Below the pieces are notes generated by a model that saw nothing but the letters and a program-made list of their open reading frames with translations, had not been told where the DNA came from and searched no databases. Positions 57,870-62,371 of a DNA stretch of 64,000 nucleotides are shown piece after piece (the first letter of the stretch is position 1; each line of letters begins with the position of its first letter). The DNA lies in assembly GCA_014773175.1 (NCBI GenBank), contig VXCM01000483.1:105097-169096 (forward strand). Direction: 5' to 3'. This stretch comes from Lucifuga dentata. Lineage: Eukaryota; Chordata; Actinopteri; Ophidiiformes; Bythitidae. Both the position numbers and the translations under genes were made by a program.

Positions 57870-58932
57870 GGAAAGTCTAAAGAAAGGGGGTAATGTACAG
57901 TAAGAGAAGGAGAGGGTGGGAGGGTGCTGGGGTGTGTGTGCAATCGAACGGCCTCCTGTCATGAGAGGCTCAATGCTCACACGCATGGTCAGCACCACAG
58001 CCTGGGGAAACAGTTCATTTACCCTTCGCCTTAAACCCTCATTGCTCTTCTGTCTTCCCTCGTCTGTCAACATCCCCCTCTCGCCTGGAACGGACAGCGG
58101 GGTAAATAGAAACCAAATCATGCACGCTAACATTTGAGTCACCCAGGATTTCCAGCAATCTTTCTGTCTGTCTGTCCTTCTGTCCTTCTCTCTCTCTCTC
58201 TCTCGCTATTGAATTCCTTTGGTGTGTGTGTGTATGATGTGTTTATTTATTTGTGTACTTTAAGACTCAGTTCTGATCACTCTTCTCTAAAATCCTACGT
58301 GAAGCAGGGACGACGTGACAATTGAAAGTGGTCCCAAAGCTCGATATGCAGCTCTCCGCTCTCGCTGCTTCCCTCTGTACAGTCTAAACATCGGAACATC
58401 ACCTACACACCGCGCTCGACGCTGCACATCTTCCCAGTGTGTTGCATAGTTTACATTTCCCCTCCCATTGCTAGTATAATGCAGAGAATAGTCAGGGGAA
58501 CAGACTTTTGTGAAGTGTGAGCTTTCCTGTGTGTGCGTTTCAGCGTGTGTGTGTTTTCTTAACGATTTGTTTTCCAGTAAATCATCAGGAATAACTTCCA
58601 GTGTCAGATCCGCATTTGGTCTGTGAAATGTCAACAATGTTGCTGCTAACAACAGGAGCCAAGTCTCGCCCAAGACAGCGAACACAACGCACACATAAAA
58701 GACAACGGTGTGCAGAGGAGGAAGAGAATAGAGCAAATACCACACCACAGTGCAGTTTCAAAACATTAAACCCTTTACATTTACTACATTATTTCCATAT
58801 CAATTATTCTGTTGTAAGCGTGTATAAATGCTGAATAATAAATGTGCAAAAGAGATGATTACCTGTTGTTTAGTAAGGTAGTCTGCCAGGGTATTTAGCA
58901 GCTTGTAGTAGATTTCAAACCATGGAAGATAA
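6220..58932 (-). CDS. dennd1b: DENN domain-containing protein 1B (connecdenn 2), Rab35 GEF; 17 coding exons, 5' end outside the window
   Basis: Seventeen exons at 58932-58863, 57226-57146, 52713-52660, 52142-52032, 44478-44378, 42316-42271, 40411-40310, 30814-30689, 27310-27209, 20541-20451, 19202-19162, 17544-17509, 17087-17031, 15392-15303, 7922-7831, 7433-7211 and 7089-6220 join at GT-AG sites with matching phases. They give 763 complete residues and a stop, with no frame break. Family knowledge: the tripartite DENN module is an exchange factor for Rab35 on clathrin-coated vesicles and endosomes, and the C-terminal tail binds AP-2 and clathrin. In order the window encodes the end of uDENN (residues 1-50 of this partial protein), cDENN (about 65-190), dDENN (about 190-320), an FxDxF-type AP-2 motif (FTDVF, about 279-283), a basic linker, and an acidic, serine-rich and proline-rich tail. 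Peptides such as [25 protein letters not shown] and [11 protein letters not shown] fit DENND1B better than DENND1A. Start codon and promoter lie beyond 64000. Confidence 0.95.
7090..7210 (-). other. dennd1b intron (121 nt)
   Basis: Short intron with donor gtatgc and acceptor ttccag, between the last two coding exons. It holds a GA/CT-rich run at 7160-7200 and nothing else of note. Reading straight through at the 7211 donor gives a few codons and then stops, so intron retention would truncate the protein. Confidence 0.85.
7211..7433 (-). CDS. dennd1b: dennd1b exon: acidic/serine region and KSLDFFRS motif
   Basis: Acceptor ccaattacag, donor TTG|gtatgc, 223 nt. The first base completes a lysine. 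It then reads [18 protein letters not shown], later [13 protein letters not shown], then [17 protein letters not shown] and IDYNSL. The [20 protein letters not shown] stretch is highly conserved in DENND1[10 protein letters not shown] lies where a clathrin-binding leucine/acidic segment is expected, but it is not a textbook clathrin box, so that function is only inferred. Confidence 0.94.
7434..7830 (-). other. dennd1b intron (397 nt)
   Basis: AT-rich and unremarkable. I see no repeat family, no conserved block and no coding segment. Confidence 0.8.
7831..7922 (-). CDS. dennd1b: dennd1b exon: [10 protein letters not shown] segment
   Basis: Acceptor tttcccccacag, donor AA|gtaaga, 92 nt. It starts in phase 0 and ends two bases into a lysine codon. 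It encodes [18 protein letters not shown], then [12 protein letters not shown]. The acidic run followed by a TASK ending resembles human DDEDDDDIERASK. It is a disordered linker. Confidence 0.85.
8075..8114. repeat. Poly-T run with central N
   Basis: About 40 T with an N at 8095. It is probably a contig join within a homopolymer, so the length is unreliable. Confidence 0.95.
8999..9033. repeat. Poly-A run with central N
   Basis: About 35 A with an N at 9016. Length is unreliable for the same reason. Confidence 0.95.
9211..9392. repeat. Gapped dinucleotide repeat, (GT)n left and (AC)n right of 101 N
   Basis: The left flank (9211-9246) is TG/GT with two interruptions. Positions 9247-9347 are 101 N. 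The right flank (9348-9392) is pure AC. The change of repeat strand across the gap means this is not one simple microsatellite. Any open frames through it are artefacts. Confidence 0.95.
12238..12454. repeat. GT run (12238-12267) and CA run (12439-12454)
   Basis: Two short dinucleotide runs of opposite strand sense flank about 170 bp of complex, G+C-richer DNA. Together with a further short CA run at 12160-12177, they create spurious open frames. Confidence 0.85.
13262..13362. repeat. Interspersed repeat fragment (acctttatttaaccagg type)
   Basis: The motif acctttatttaaccaggtta followed by gtcccactgagatcaa and acacctggtcaaga is a pattern I recognise as widespread in fish genomes. Class not assigned. 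No coding potential. Confidence 0.55.
13589..13607. repeat. Poly-G run with N
   Basis: A G run with an N at 13602, preceded by a T run. It may form a G-quadruplex, but its length is unreliable. Confidence 0.9.
14026..14065. repeat. Poly-T run with central N
   Basis: About 40 T with an N at 14047, followed by tttgcagcgcagg. On the + strand this resembles an acceptor, but the gene is on the other strand. Confidence 0.95.
14365..14388. repeat. (GT)n microsatellite
   Basis: A pure GT run of about 12 units inside the 7.4-kb dennd1b intron. Confidence 0.9.
15247..15294. repeat. (GT)n microsatellite next to a dennd1b splice donor
   Basis: About 24 GT units with one interruption. On the gene strand this is (CA)n starting about nine bases after the donor of exon 15303-15392. 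Intronic CA repeats near donors are known hnRNP L binding sites, so an effect on that exon is possible but inferred. Confidence 0.92.
15303..15392 (-). CDS. dennd1b: dennd1b exon: acidic-to-basic linker
   Basis: Acceptor tttgtctcacag, donor CGG|gtatga, 90 nt, 30 codons, phase 0. It encodes [18 protein letters not shown], then [12 protein letters not shown]. Sequence conservation is weak here in the whole family. The call rests on good splice sites, phase, an open frame and position. A (CA)n repeat starts only nine bases into the intron. It could be [13 protein letters not shown] spliced, since removing it keeps the frame. Confidence 0.75.
15550..16326. mobile_element. TA-target non-autonomous DNA transposon with internal duplication
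   Basis: The left terminus CCATATATACTCACGTATAA and the right terminus (read inward as CCGTATATACTTGACTGTAA) form inverted repeats flanked by TA at 15548-15549 and 16327-16328. The segment around gtttaccggta, then gtggattattttcagaaaatca, occurs twice inside (about 15832-15930 and 16135-16225), so the element carries an internal duplication. An A run with N (16051-16075) sits between. No transposase is seen. TA target and terminal pattern suggest the Tc1/mariner/pogo group, but the family is not named with confidence. The same sequence begins the window. Confidence 0.8.
16872..16994. repeat. Single-N direct duplication (61 bp)
   Basis: Positions 16872-16932 are repeated at 16934-16994 around N 16933, including a GT run. 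It is an unmerged contig overlap rather than a true duplication. Confidence 0.85.
17031..17087 (-). CDS. dennd1b: dennd1b exon: basic helix [13 protein letters not shown]
   Basis: Acceptor ttttttgtcacag, donor AAG|gtgagc, 57 nt, 19 codons, phase 0. It encodes [19 protein letters not shown], corresponding to the human AKNHAKLGLKEVKSKLKHK segment. It is strongly basic. A single-N assembly duplication ends 36 nt from its donor but does not touch it. Confidence 0.88.
17088..17508 (-). other. dennd1b intron (421 nt)
   Basis: The mammalian ATPAVRTAYKF micro-exon would be expected here. I read all three - frames and saw no candidate with acceptor and donor. Otherwise plain AT-rich sequence. Confidence 0.65.
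17509..17544 (-). CDS. dennd1b: dennd1b micro-exon: [12 protein letters not shown]
   Basis: Acceptor tgtgtttcag, donor AAG|gtacgt, 36 nt, phase 0 at both ends. It encodes [12 protein letters not shown], matching human KGGALFNTAMTK. In mammals an ATPAVRTAYKF segment follows. No exon for it was found in the 421-nt intron downstream. Confidence 0.9.
17833..17867. repeat. Poly-A run with central N
   Basis: About 35 A with an N at 17849. Length unreliable. Confidence 0.95.
18686..18830. repeat. Poly-G run with N and following purine (GAGA) tract
   Basis: G run 18686-18704 with an N at 18693, followed by about 120 bp of almost pure purine, mostly GAGA and GGA. Potential G-quadruplex or triplex-forming sequence. 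Confidence 0.85.
19162..19202 (-). CDS. dennd1b: dennd1b exon: SYQQW motif
   Basis: Acceptor taccccttcag, donor AAG|gtattg, 41 nt. Two bases complete a serine codon. The rest reads [13 protein letters not shown], against human PRSYQQWVHTVK. It is short but the phase and motif fit exactly. Confidence 0.92.
19203..20450 (-). other. dennd1b intron (1.2 kb)
   Basis: AT-rich with no identified repeat family, tandem repeat or coding segment. Confidence 0.8.
20451..20541 (-). CDS. dennd1b: dennd1b exon: dDENN end and FxDxF AP-2 motif
   Basis: Acceptor tggttgtag, donor A|gtgagt, 91 nt. It starts in phase 0 and ends one base into a codon. It encodes [27 protein letters not shown] and FCG. FTDVF fits the FxDxF motif described in connecdenns for binding the AP-2 alpha ear, and mammalian proteins have FSDVF here. 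The motif is followed by an acidic EEE, as in the family. Confidence 0.94.
20929..21505. mobile_element. Palindromic MITE with TTAA target duplication, copy 1
   Basis: The left end AGGACCATACCATCCATTTT and the right end (read inward AGGACCATACCAGCATTTTG) are inverted repeats that stay similar for about 90 bp. The element is flanked by TTAA at 20925-20928 and 21506-21509. It holds a 67-base A run ending in an N at 21358 and no transposase. A TTAA target points to the piggyBac or Kolobok groups. Related copies lie at 45390-45724 and 59601-60203. Confidence 0.82.
21291..21358. repeat. Poly-A run ending in N
   Basis: 67 A followed by one N, inside the TTAA MITE. Other copies have complex sequence between the arms here, so part of this copy's centre was probably lost at an assembly join. 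Confidence 0.9.
22680..22712. repeat. (CT)n microsatellite
   Basis: Pure CT run of about 16 units inside the 6.7-kb intron. Confidence 0.95.
23864..24008. repeat. Single-N direct duplication (71/73 bp)
   Basis: Positions 23864-23934 are repeated at 23936-24008 around N 23935. The second copy has one extra GT unit. Probable unmerged contig overlap. Confidence 0.85.
25945..25985. repeat. Poly-A tract with N
   Basis: A-rich run with N at 25971, intronic. Length unreliable. Confidence 0.9.
27135..27200. repeat. CA / CG-CA mixed microsatellite beside a dennd1b donor
   Basis: Interrupted CACG and CACA units. On the gene strand this is a GT-rich tract starting within about 15-20 nt of the donor of exon 27209-27310. 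TG-rich tracts by donors can bind CELF or TDP-43 type regulators (inference). Confidence 0.85.
27209..27310 (-). CDS. dennd1b: dennd1b exon: dDENN
   Basis: Acceptor gtggcacctcag, donor CAG|gtactc, 102 nt, 34 codons, phase 0. It encodes [18 protein letters not shown], then [16 protein letters not shown]. This is the downstream DENN subdomain, matching human [22 protein letters not shown] repeat begins within 20 nt of the donor. Confidence 0.96.
27311..30688 (-). other. dennd1b intron (3.4 kb)
   Basis: Holds the 360-bp AT/GT satellite-like tract at 30050-30412. The remainder is AT-rich without recognisable repeats. The 152-codon open frame at 29227-29685 (+) has no family motif and no splice context. 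Confidence 0.75.
30050..30412. repeat. Compound AT/GT-rich minisatellite with 38-bp unit
   Basis: It begins as CATA and TA repeats and contains a 38-bp unit starting acgtatatgtatatatacgt, present twice without change (30121-30158 and 30159-30196). A diverged third copy follows. It ends in about 40 bases of GT (30357-30396). The tract is full of self-complementary tatatacgtatata pieces and would extrude hairpins or cruciforms. Confidence 0.92.
30689..30814 (-). CDS. dennd1b: dennd1b exon: cDENN-dDENN junction
   Basis: Acceptor ctcttttaccag, donor CCT|gtaagg, 126 nt, 42 codons, phase 0. It encodes [18 protein letters not shown], then [18 protein letters not shown] and [14 protein letters not shown] and RYKP separate DENND1B from DENND1A (KKVSTTTG, KIEP). 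A long CT run starts 8 bases upstream of the exon and forms the polypyrimidine tract. Confidence 0.97.
30823..30865. repeat. (AG)n microsatellite acting as polypyrimidine tract
   Basis: About 21 AG units. On the gene strand it is (CT)n, ending eight bases before the acceptor of dennd1b exon 30689-30814, so it makes up the polypyrimidine tract of that exon. Confidence 0.95.
31094..31216. repeat. Single-N direct duplication (61 bp)
   Basis: Positions 31094-31154 are repeated at 31156-31216 around N 31155. Probable unmerged contig overlap. It produces three artificial open frames on the + strand. Confidence 0.85.
31990..32285. repeat. Degenerate minisatellite (agacacgcccacat-like units)
   Basis: Around ten imperfect units built from gacacgcccac, cccacattg and aggagagga pieces. 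Open frames exist on both strands, as expected of such a repeat. The period varies, roughly 20-35 bp. Confidence 0.7.
33340..33375. repeat. (AG)n microsatellite
   Basis: Pure AG run of about 18 units in the 9.5-kb intron. Confidence 0.95.
36619..36653. repeat. (GT)n microsatellite
   Basis: Pure GT run of about 17 units in the 9.5-kb intron. Confidence 0.95.
38165..38297. repeat. Single-N direct duplication (66 bp)
   Basis: Positions 38165-38230 are repeated at 38232-38297 around N 38231. The copied sequence includes gccataattaggtgga. It is probably an assembly join within an otherwise complex block. Confidence 0.85.
39060..39330. repeat. Degenerate GCAGACAGG-type tandem tract
   Basis: Repeated aggcag, gcaagcagacagg and ggaagc pieces with irregular spacing over about 270 bp. 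It has open frames on the - strand because stop codons are rare in the unit, but these look non-coding. Confidence 0.55.
39850..39885. repeat. Poly-T run with N
   Basis: About 35 T with an N at 39868. Length unreliable. Confidence 0.95.
40310..40411 (-). CDS. dennd1b: dennd1b exon: cDENN C-terminal part
   Basis: Acceptor ctctcttag, donor GTG|gtaaga, 102 nt, 34 codons, phase 0. It encodes [18 protein letters not shown], then [32 protein letters not shown] is a signature of DENND1 proteins. Confidence 0.95.
40412..42270 (-). other. dennd1b intron (1.9 kb)
   Basis: Its right part is occupied by an interspersed repeat (40458-40885). The left part has scattered short CA runs (41310-41320, 41664-41692) and an isolated N at 41500. 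No exon or RNA gene seen. Confidence 0.75.
40458..40885 (+). mobile_element. Fish interspersed repeat ending in GGAGGTA.TG, copy A
   Basis: It begins accaccaccaaggaggttatg, contains gcaggattattcaaaaagtta and the module cattaaattctggcacc, then gatccaggggcggatccagg, and ends near ctggaggaggtactgtatg followed by gagtgcc. The same modules occur at 59053-59450, and the right end reversed at 54795-54835. I recognise it as a very common teleost repeat, but I cannot assign a transposon class. Confidence 0.65.
42271..42316 (-). CDS. dennd1b: dennd1b exon: cDENN APMPY segment
   Basis: Acceptor ttcatccacag, donor GAG|gtaaat, 46 nt. The first base completes the split cysteine. The rest reads [15 protein letters not shown], matching mammalian APMPYLIGIHSSLIE. 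The small size and phases agree with flanking exons. Confidence 0.94.
42317..44377 (-). other. dennd1b intron (2.1 kb)
   Basis: Contains a GT run at 43020-43044 and AT-rich spacer. No repeat family, exon or RNA gene recognised. Confidence 0.75.
43020..43044. repeat. (GT)n microsatellite
   Basis: Pure GT run of about 12 units. Confidence 0.9.
44378..44478 (-). CDS. dennd1b: dennd1b exon: cDENN core
   Basis: Acceptor ctctccatgtag, donor TG|gtaagg, 101 nt. It starts in phase 0 and ends two bases into a cysteine codon. It encodes [18 protein letters not shown], then [15 protein letters not shown]. The PMYWQH and [11 protein letters not shown] motifs are hallmarks of cDENN. The intron upstream (44479-52031) is about 7.5 kb. 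Confidence 0.96.
45390..45724. mobile_element. Palindromic TTAA MITE, copy 2 (truncated)
   Basis: The right end tgcaaaatggccggtatggtcct, split as tgcaaaatggcc and ggtatggtcct, is followed by TTAA at 45725-45728 and matches copy 1 over the right arm. The inner part shares gcgcttaaatgctaaaatta and ctggaaggtaggaaaaa with copy 1. The left arm with AGGACC is not found, so this copy is truncated or deleted on the left. Confidence 0.72.
45731..45765. repeat. Poly-A run preceded by N
   Basis: N at 45731 followed by about 34 A, directly beyond the TTAA of MITE copy 2. Length unreliable. Confidence 0.9.
46315..46366. repeat. (CA)n microsatellite
   Basis: About 26 CA units. Open frames across it on both strands are artefacts. 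Confidence 0.95.
47522..47559. repeat. (CA)n microsatellite
   Basis: About 19 CA units within the 7.6-kb intron. Confidence 0.95.
48101..48137. other. Perfect 17-bp inverted repeat with 3-nt loop
   Basis: The arm caactttaatcttactc (48101-48117), the loop agc and the arm gagtaagattaaagttg (48121-48137) are exactly complementary. Pairing does not extend beyond the arms. It could be a tiny foldback element, a hairpin RNA segment in the intron, or a local inverted-read error. It does not resemble a miRNA precursor, because the loop is too small and the stem too short. Confidence 0.9.
49608..49704. repeat. (GA)n microsatellite with N
   Basis: Almost 100 bases of GA with an N at 49652 and one GGGA interruption. 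True length unknown. Confidence 0.95.
51196..51238. other. Assembly gap (43 N)
   Basis: Unknown bases, flanked by tgggta on the left and cacccacccacccca on the right, both simple GGGT/CACCC-type sequence, so the gap probably covers a GTGGG/CACCC repeat. It is intronic. Confidence 0.98.
52032..52142 (-). CDS. dennd1b: dennd1b exon: start of cDENN
   Basis: Acceptor tatctccag, donor ACT|gtgagt, 111 nt, 37 codons, phase 0. It encodes [14 protein letters not shown], then [13 protein letters not shown] and [10 protein letters not shown]. This is one of the most conserved parts of the family: the helix and strand that begin the central DENN domain, which contacts the Rab35 switch regions. MLHERR is DENND1B-like. 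Only a 517-nt intron separates it from the previous exon. Confidence 0.96.
52143..52659 (-). other. dennd1b intron (517 nt)
   Basis: No repeat, tandem tract or conserved-looking block is recognised in it. Confidence 0.8.
52660..52713 (-). CDS. dennd1b: dennd1b exon: HSYFIAPD segment
   Basis: Acceptor tgtttttgcag, donor AGT|gtgagt, 54 nt, phase 0 at both ends. It encodes the 18 residues [18 protein letters not shown]. The human DENND1B counterpart differs at only two positions in memory-based comparison, and the DENND1A version differs more. It leads into the cDENN domain. Confidence 0.95.
54795..55020 (-). mobile_element. Fish interspersed repeat ending in GGAGGTATGCGCTCT, copy C
   Basis: On the - strand it ends ggaggtatgcgctctaatga, then gtgcccttctag, the characteristic right end of the family seen at 40458 and 59053. 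The rest is diverged and its far boundary is approximate. Confidence 0.55.
55201..55221. repeat. (CTTT)n tetranucleotide run
   Basis: Four to five CTTT units. Confidence 0.85.
56760..57115 (+). mobile_element. Decayed LINE reverse-transcriptase C-terminus (relic)
   Basis: Broken frames carry traces of a fish LINE tail: QYAAAHLLT (compare QNAAARLLT), [10 protein letters not shown] (compare DFKILLLVYK), GPKLWLPL (compare APKLWNSLP), and a final stretch like FKxxLKTHLFS. Stop codons and frame changes show it is long dead. The homology is by eye only. It ends about 30 bp from the donor of dennd1b exon 57146-57226. Confidence 0.4.
57146..57226 (-). CDS. dennd1b: dennd1b exon: uDENN-cDENN linker
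   Basis: Acceptor ctgcctcag, donor GTG|gtacgt, 81 nt, phase 0 at both ends, 27 codons. The peptide contains [18 protein letters not shown] and ends in VSLSV. It aligns without gaps to the human segment ending NTPVNLSV. A decayed LINE tail ends only about 30 nt past its donor site. Confidence 0.94.
57227..58862 (-). other. dennd1b intron (1.6 kb)
   Basis: Contains the (GT)n at 57815-57865 and a short CT run (58189-58203). A complex block at 57400-57600 and another near 58380-58660 show no coding signature. Confidence 0.75.
57815..57865. repeat. (GT)n microsatellite
   Basis: About 25 GT units. Confidence 0.95.
58863..58932 (-). CDS. dennd1b: dennd1b exon: end of uDENN region
   Basis: Acceptor tttttcccag, donor CAG|gtaatc, 70 nt. 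The first base completes a serine codon begun in the upstream exon outside the window. The next 23 codons read [23 protein letters not shown] in two parts, [15 protein letters not shown] and ADYLTKQQ, almost identical to mammalian DENND1B ([20 protein letters not shown]). This helix closes the upstream DENN subdomain. It is the 5'-most dennd1b exon I can find here. The preceding exon (expected to encode a CRLTSGG-like peptide) was not found up to 64000. Confidence 0.95.
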
Positions 58933-59052
58933 CTGGGAAAAACCAGAGAGATAAGTACATGAAAAATATAGAATACATTCAAAAGTCACATTTCCAGTAA
59001 AGAAGAAACGGGATGTGCAGTGGGATTGCGCAAAATGTTATCAACAATTTTT

Positions 59053-59450
59053 TTGGAGGCCTGGCCAAGGGAAGGACTCATTAAATTTTGGTGCTGATCC
59101 CGATCCAAGGGCAGATCCTGGAATTTTTTAAAAAAACAATTTCCTCAAATTGGGAGATTTTGTTAATTTCTTCAATCGACAATCTTGGTTTAAAAAATAA
59201 ATAAATAAATAAATAAAAAATTAAAAAAAAAATCAGGTATTTTCCCATGATAGACTATCAATAGATACAATTTGGTCCAGATCCAAAAATATTTTTAGAG
59301 ACTTTCTAATGACAATAACAATATTTCTAATGACAAATAAAAACATTAAGTTCTATTTTTATTAAAATCTTTTTTTTCTGTTTAGTCCAGTACATTACTA
59401 GAAGAAGACTAATTTTATCTTGGCTTGTTCAGCCTTTGTGGAGGTATGCC
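59053..59450 (+). mobile_element. Fish interspersed repeat ending in GGAGGTATGC, copy B
   Basis: The module cattaaattttggtgctgat, then cccgatccaagggcagatcc, then tggaatttttt, matches copy A at 40550-40600, and the end ggcttgttcagcc, then tttgtggaggtatgcc, matches the family end. Left boundary approximate. A TAAA run (59192-59218) sits in the middle. Confidence 0.62.
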
Positions 59451-59768
59451 ATATTTAAAGATACAACAAATATAGAATTTTCAGTATCCCATACTTTTTC
59501 TCATGATATTATACAGTATATACATCATCATATTATAGATATATACATCATGATATATTTTTCTATATTTGCCTCTCCCCCAATAATGGCGACAAATTAA
59601 AGGACCACACTGGTGGTTTTGCACATTTAAGCCAAATAAATACTACCCACACGTTACACTACTCCCAACCATTTTCCAAAACATACATCTGGAGCGGTAA
59701 ATGTTAGAATTGTTTTTCCTACCTTCCAGACAGTCACTAGTTTACTAGTTTTTGTTCTTTCTGGTATG

Positions 59769-59772
<4 letters not shown>

Positions 59773-59802
<30 letters not shown>
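59773..59802. repeat. Poly-A run
   Basis: About 30 A within MITE copy 3. Confidence 0.9.
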
Positions 59803-59803
<1 letters not shown>

Positions 59804-60009
59804 CAACTTGTACAGACTTGACATAGATAATCCATCACAGTGAAAACGATGACTTTAATTTTTGTTTTGTAAAAGTTACTTAATTTAATCGTTCCAACAC
59901 GTAGCTGCACGGAGGAAAATTATGTCTCCACCAGGGAATATAGTCCCAGGAGAAAAGACTGCTTTTACCAAGAAATTAAACCGATAAAGTGTTAGGTGAA
60001 ATACTGAAT

Positions 60010-60038
60010 TTTTTTTTTTTTTTTTTTNGGGGGGGGGG
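60010..60038. repeat. Poly-T then N then poly-G
   Basis: About 18 T, an N at 60028, then 11 G. An abrupt switch of homopolymer at an N marks a questionable join. Confidence 0.9.
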
Positions 60039-62248
60039 GCTTAATCACCTGAACATTTGATTTTGAAAGATTAGGGGATTTGGCAAAATAACACAAAAAC
60101 GAAATATGGTATTGTGTTTTGGAAAATGGTTGGCTGTAGCATAATGTAAGCAAGTAGGATTTATTGGGCTCAAACATGCAAACAAAACCACCGGTATGGT
60201 CCTGCATTACCCAGAATTTTAAACAGCATTAACTGTGTTTGTACAGCTAGTGATCAAATGTTTACTAGGCAGTAGAAATCCACTATTCCAGCTACAGTGA
60301 GGAAAGTGGTAAATGCTATCTGGTCCTTATTAGGACATTCTTTGCACGCACGGCCATGTGCATGCTAAGAATTCCAGTCATGTTTGATCTTTGAGCCAAA
60401 AGAAAAGCGAGGTATGAAGAGAGAGAAAAAAAGAAAGGTTTTTAGTTTCTACAACAACAAAAAAAAAAACCCACCAGGCCACCATAGCTTTTGTGTGATG
60501 CGCAGGATTGCAATGCTTTACAAGCATGCTGCTCCCAGATGAACAAGCTTAGCAAAAGTGCAGCCCAAGATGCCTCCTGCCTTCCCCCTTCCTCCTCCTC
60601 CTCCTCCTGCTGCTGCCCCTCTTCACGCTTTCCTGTCTGCCCTCCAAATATTAAAAAAAAAAAAAATCTTTGCCTTATCTAATTAATGTAAAATAAATAA
60701 ATTCATTAACAAGCTCAAAATAATTTATACTGCAGTGTTTGTGTTAAAGCTAATCACTAAGTACACCCACCATAAGCTAAAAGCATCTGCAGCATGGCTT
60801 TCTTTACAAAGTTGACATATTCTTGGCCAAGTCGACTTGCTTTCTTAGTGGAACGTGGCCAACATTTTCTTTTGGCATAAAACCTGTGAGGGCTCAGTTC
60901 ATTTAATGTTATGCAATCAAACTGTAAAAACATGTTGTCCGACTGAACCAAGCAGTTGAATTTTTGTTTAATTTTGGGTTTTAACATGTATTTTTGAAAG
61001 TGTTATAAATAATGACAGTAGATAAGGGCTTCTTAGCATCGACATGGAATACACGGTAACTCCCATTGACACCTCATTAACTGCTTGGATGCAGAGGTAG
61101 AAAATGAAATAAATGGCCAAGCGAATCGATTAATCAAACTTCGCTCACTGAATTTGGTGAGAATTTATTTCAATAAATAGACAAAGAGTCATTAAAATAA
61201 TCACCTTATCCAACATTAAAAATTAGGTAGAATCGAGCAGCAGTTAAAACTTTTATTTTTATTTTAATTTCTTCGGTCAACTAATAATGAATTTGAGTTA
61301 TGGTCTGAGTGTGAGTGAGTTTTATAAGGCAGTAAAGTGCTGCTCAGGCAGTGTGCTGGATGCTGAGCAGTTTCCAGGACATGGGTCACTGGCTGCTCTG
61401 TAGACTGGAATTAACAGACAATAAGAAAACAATAAAGTGAACCTATTGCAAATTTTCATATCACTAAATCCATGAGGGGCCAATGACAGGCTGGCTTCCC
61501 GGAGAAGTGCAGTCAAGCGCACCAATCAGAGAGGCTGAGTGACCATTAGTCTGAAACAATCAGCCTCTTAACATGCCAATATTTTGACATCTGCATGAAG
61601 ATTTTCTGCAATCAGGTCACACTCTCAGGAGAGACTAAATCACACACGCGTGTGTTAATTCACATGCCGACCGGATATCAACCTGACGACCTATTTCTGC
61701 CATGTCAAACAATATACAACACTCAAATATACGCATATTAGGTCAGTTTACATTAAGCATTACACAGAAAGTTCAGTCTGATATAAAGACTTAAGGGGAG
61801 AACAAAGAATTTGTTTTATCTGCCTCCTCTGTGCCAGTTGTTTAAAATCCAGGCTTCTGGACATTAATCCTTCATTTTTCACAGCTGAAGGGGATGTAAA
61901 TAGGAATCTAGCTGTCAGAGGAAACGCCAGCCCTCACAGATCTCACAGTCATTACACTGTTACACCAAGGTGCTGTAAATCCTTTGTTTTAGAGACATAT
62001 GCATGATTGCTAGTAGAGGGAGCTGAGCACAAATTACTAAGACTTCTAACATCTTAGTAGAAAAAGAAATAGGGGTTTGTTATATTCAAAGGCAATAGGA
62101 TTCAACTTAAAGGTGTATTGTTTTGTTCTACTTATCCCCTCCCCCCCCAGTCCGCTCTCTCCATTGATGCAAAGTTAAAGTTTGGAACGCTTAGAGAGAT
62201 ACTCCTACTCTTCACAGTTCATTGCTCAGATCTGTTTGTGCTTCGCAA

Positions 62249-62371
62249 ATCCTCCGATAGAGAGAAAGAGGCATCCATCACTCCAGCGCTTAGTGCGTGG
62301 GGCCCCCGCNATCCTCCGATAGAGAGAAAGAGGCATCCATCACTCCAGCGCTTAGTGCGTGGGGCCCCCGC
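62249..62371. repeat. Single-N direct duplication (61 bp)
   Basis: Positions 62249-62309 are repeated at 62311-62371 around N 62310. It creates an artificial 124-codon frame on the + strand. Probable unmerged contig overlap. Confidence 0.85.

Larger units (their letters stand above)
59601..60203. mobile_element. Palindromic TTAA MITE, copy 3
   Basis: Left end AGGACCACACTGGTGGTTTT after TTAA (59597-59600). The right end, read inward, is AGGACCATACCGGTGGTTTT. The arms pair over about 100 bp (the ccattttccaaaacat piece at 59670 against ttttggaaaatgg at 60118). The inside (ccttccagacag, taatccatcacag) matches copy 2 in inverted orientation. The right TTAA has been lost (gcat). Poly-A (59773-59802) and a T/N/G run (60010-60038) lie inside. 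Confidence 0.78.

Noticed and set aside
6220..58932. Identification as DENND1A (with CRB2 as neighbour)
   Set aside because: [25 protein letters not shown] and [10 protein letters not shown] are DENND1B forms, and the crb tail VEMW...PPPMERLI is the CRB1 form.
60757..60987. 76-codon open frame on the - strand resembling a protein fragment
   Set aside because: Composition is protein-like, but I could not match it to dennd1b or to a transposase, and it has no in-phase splice sites.
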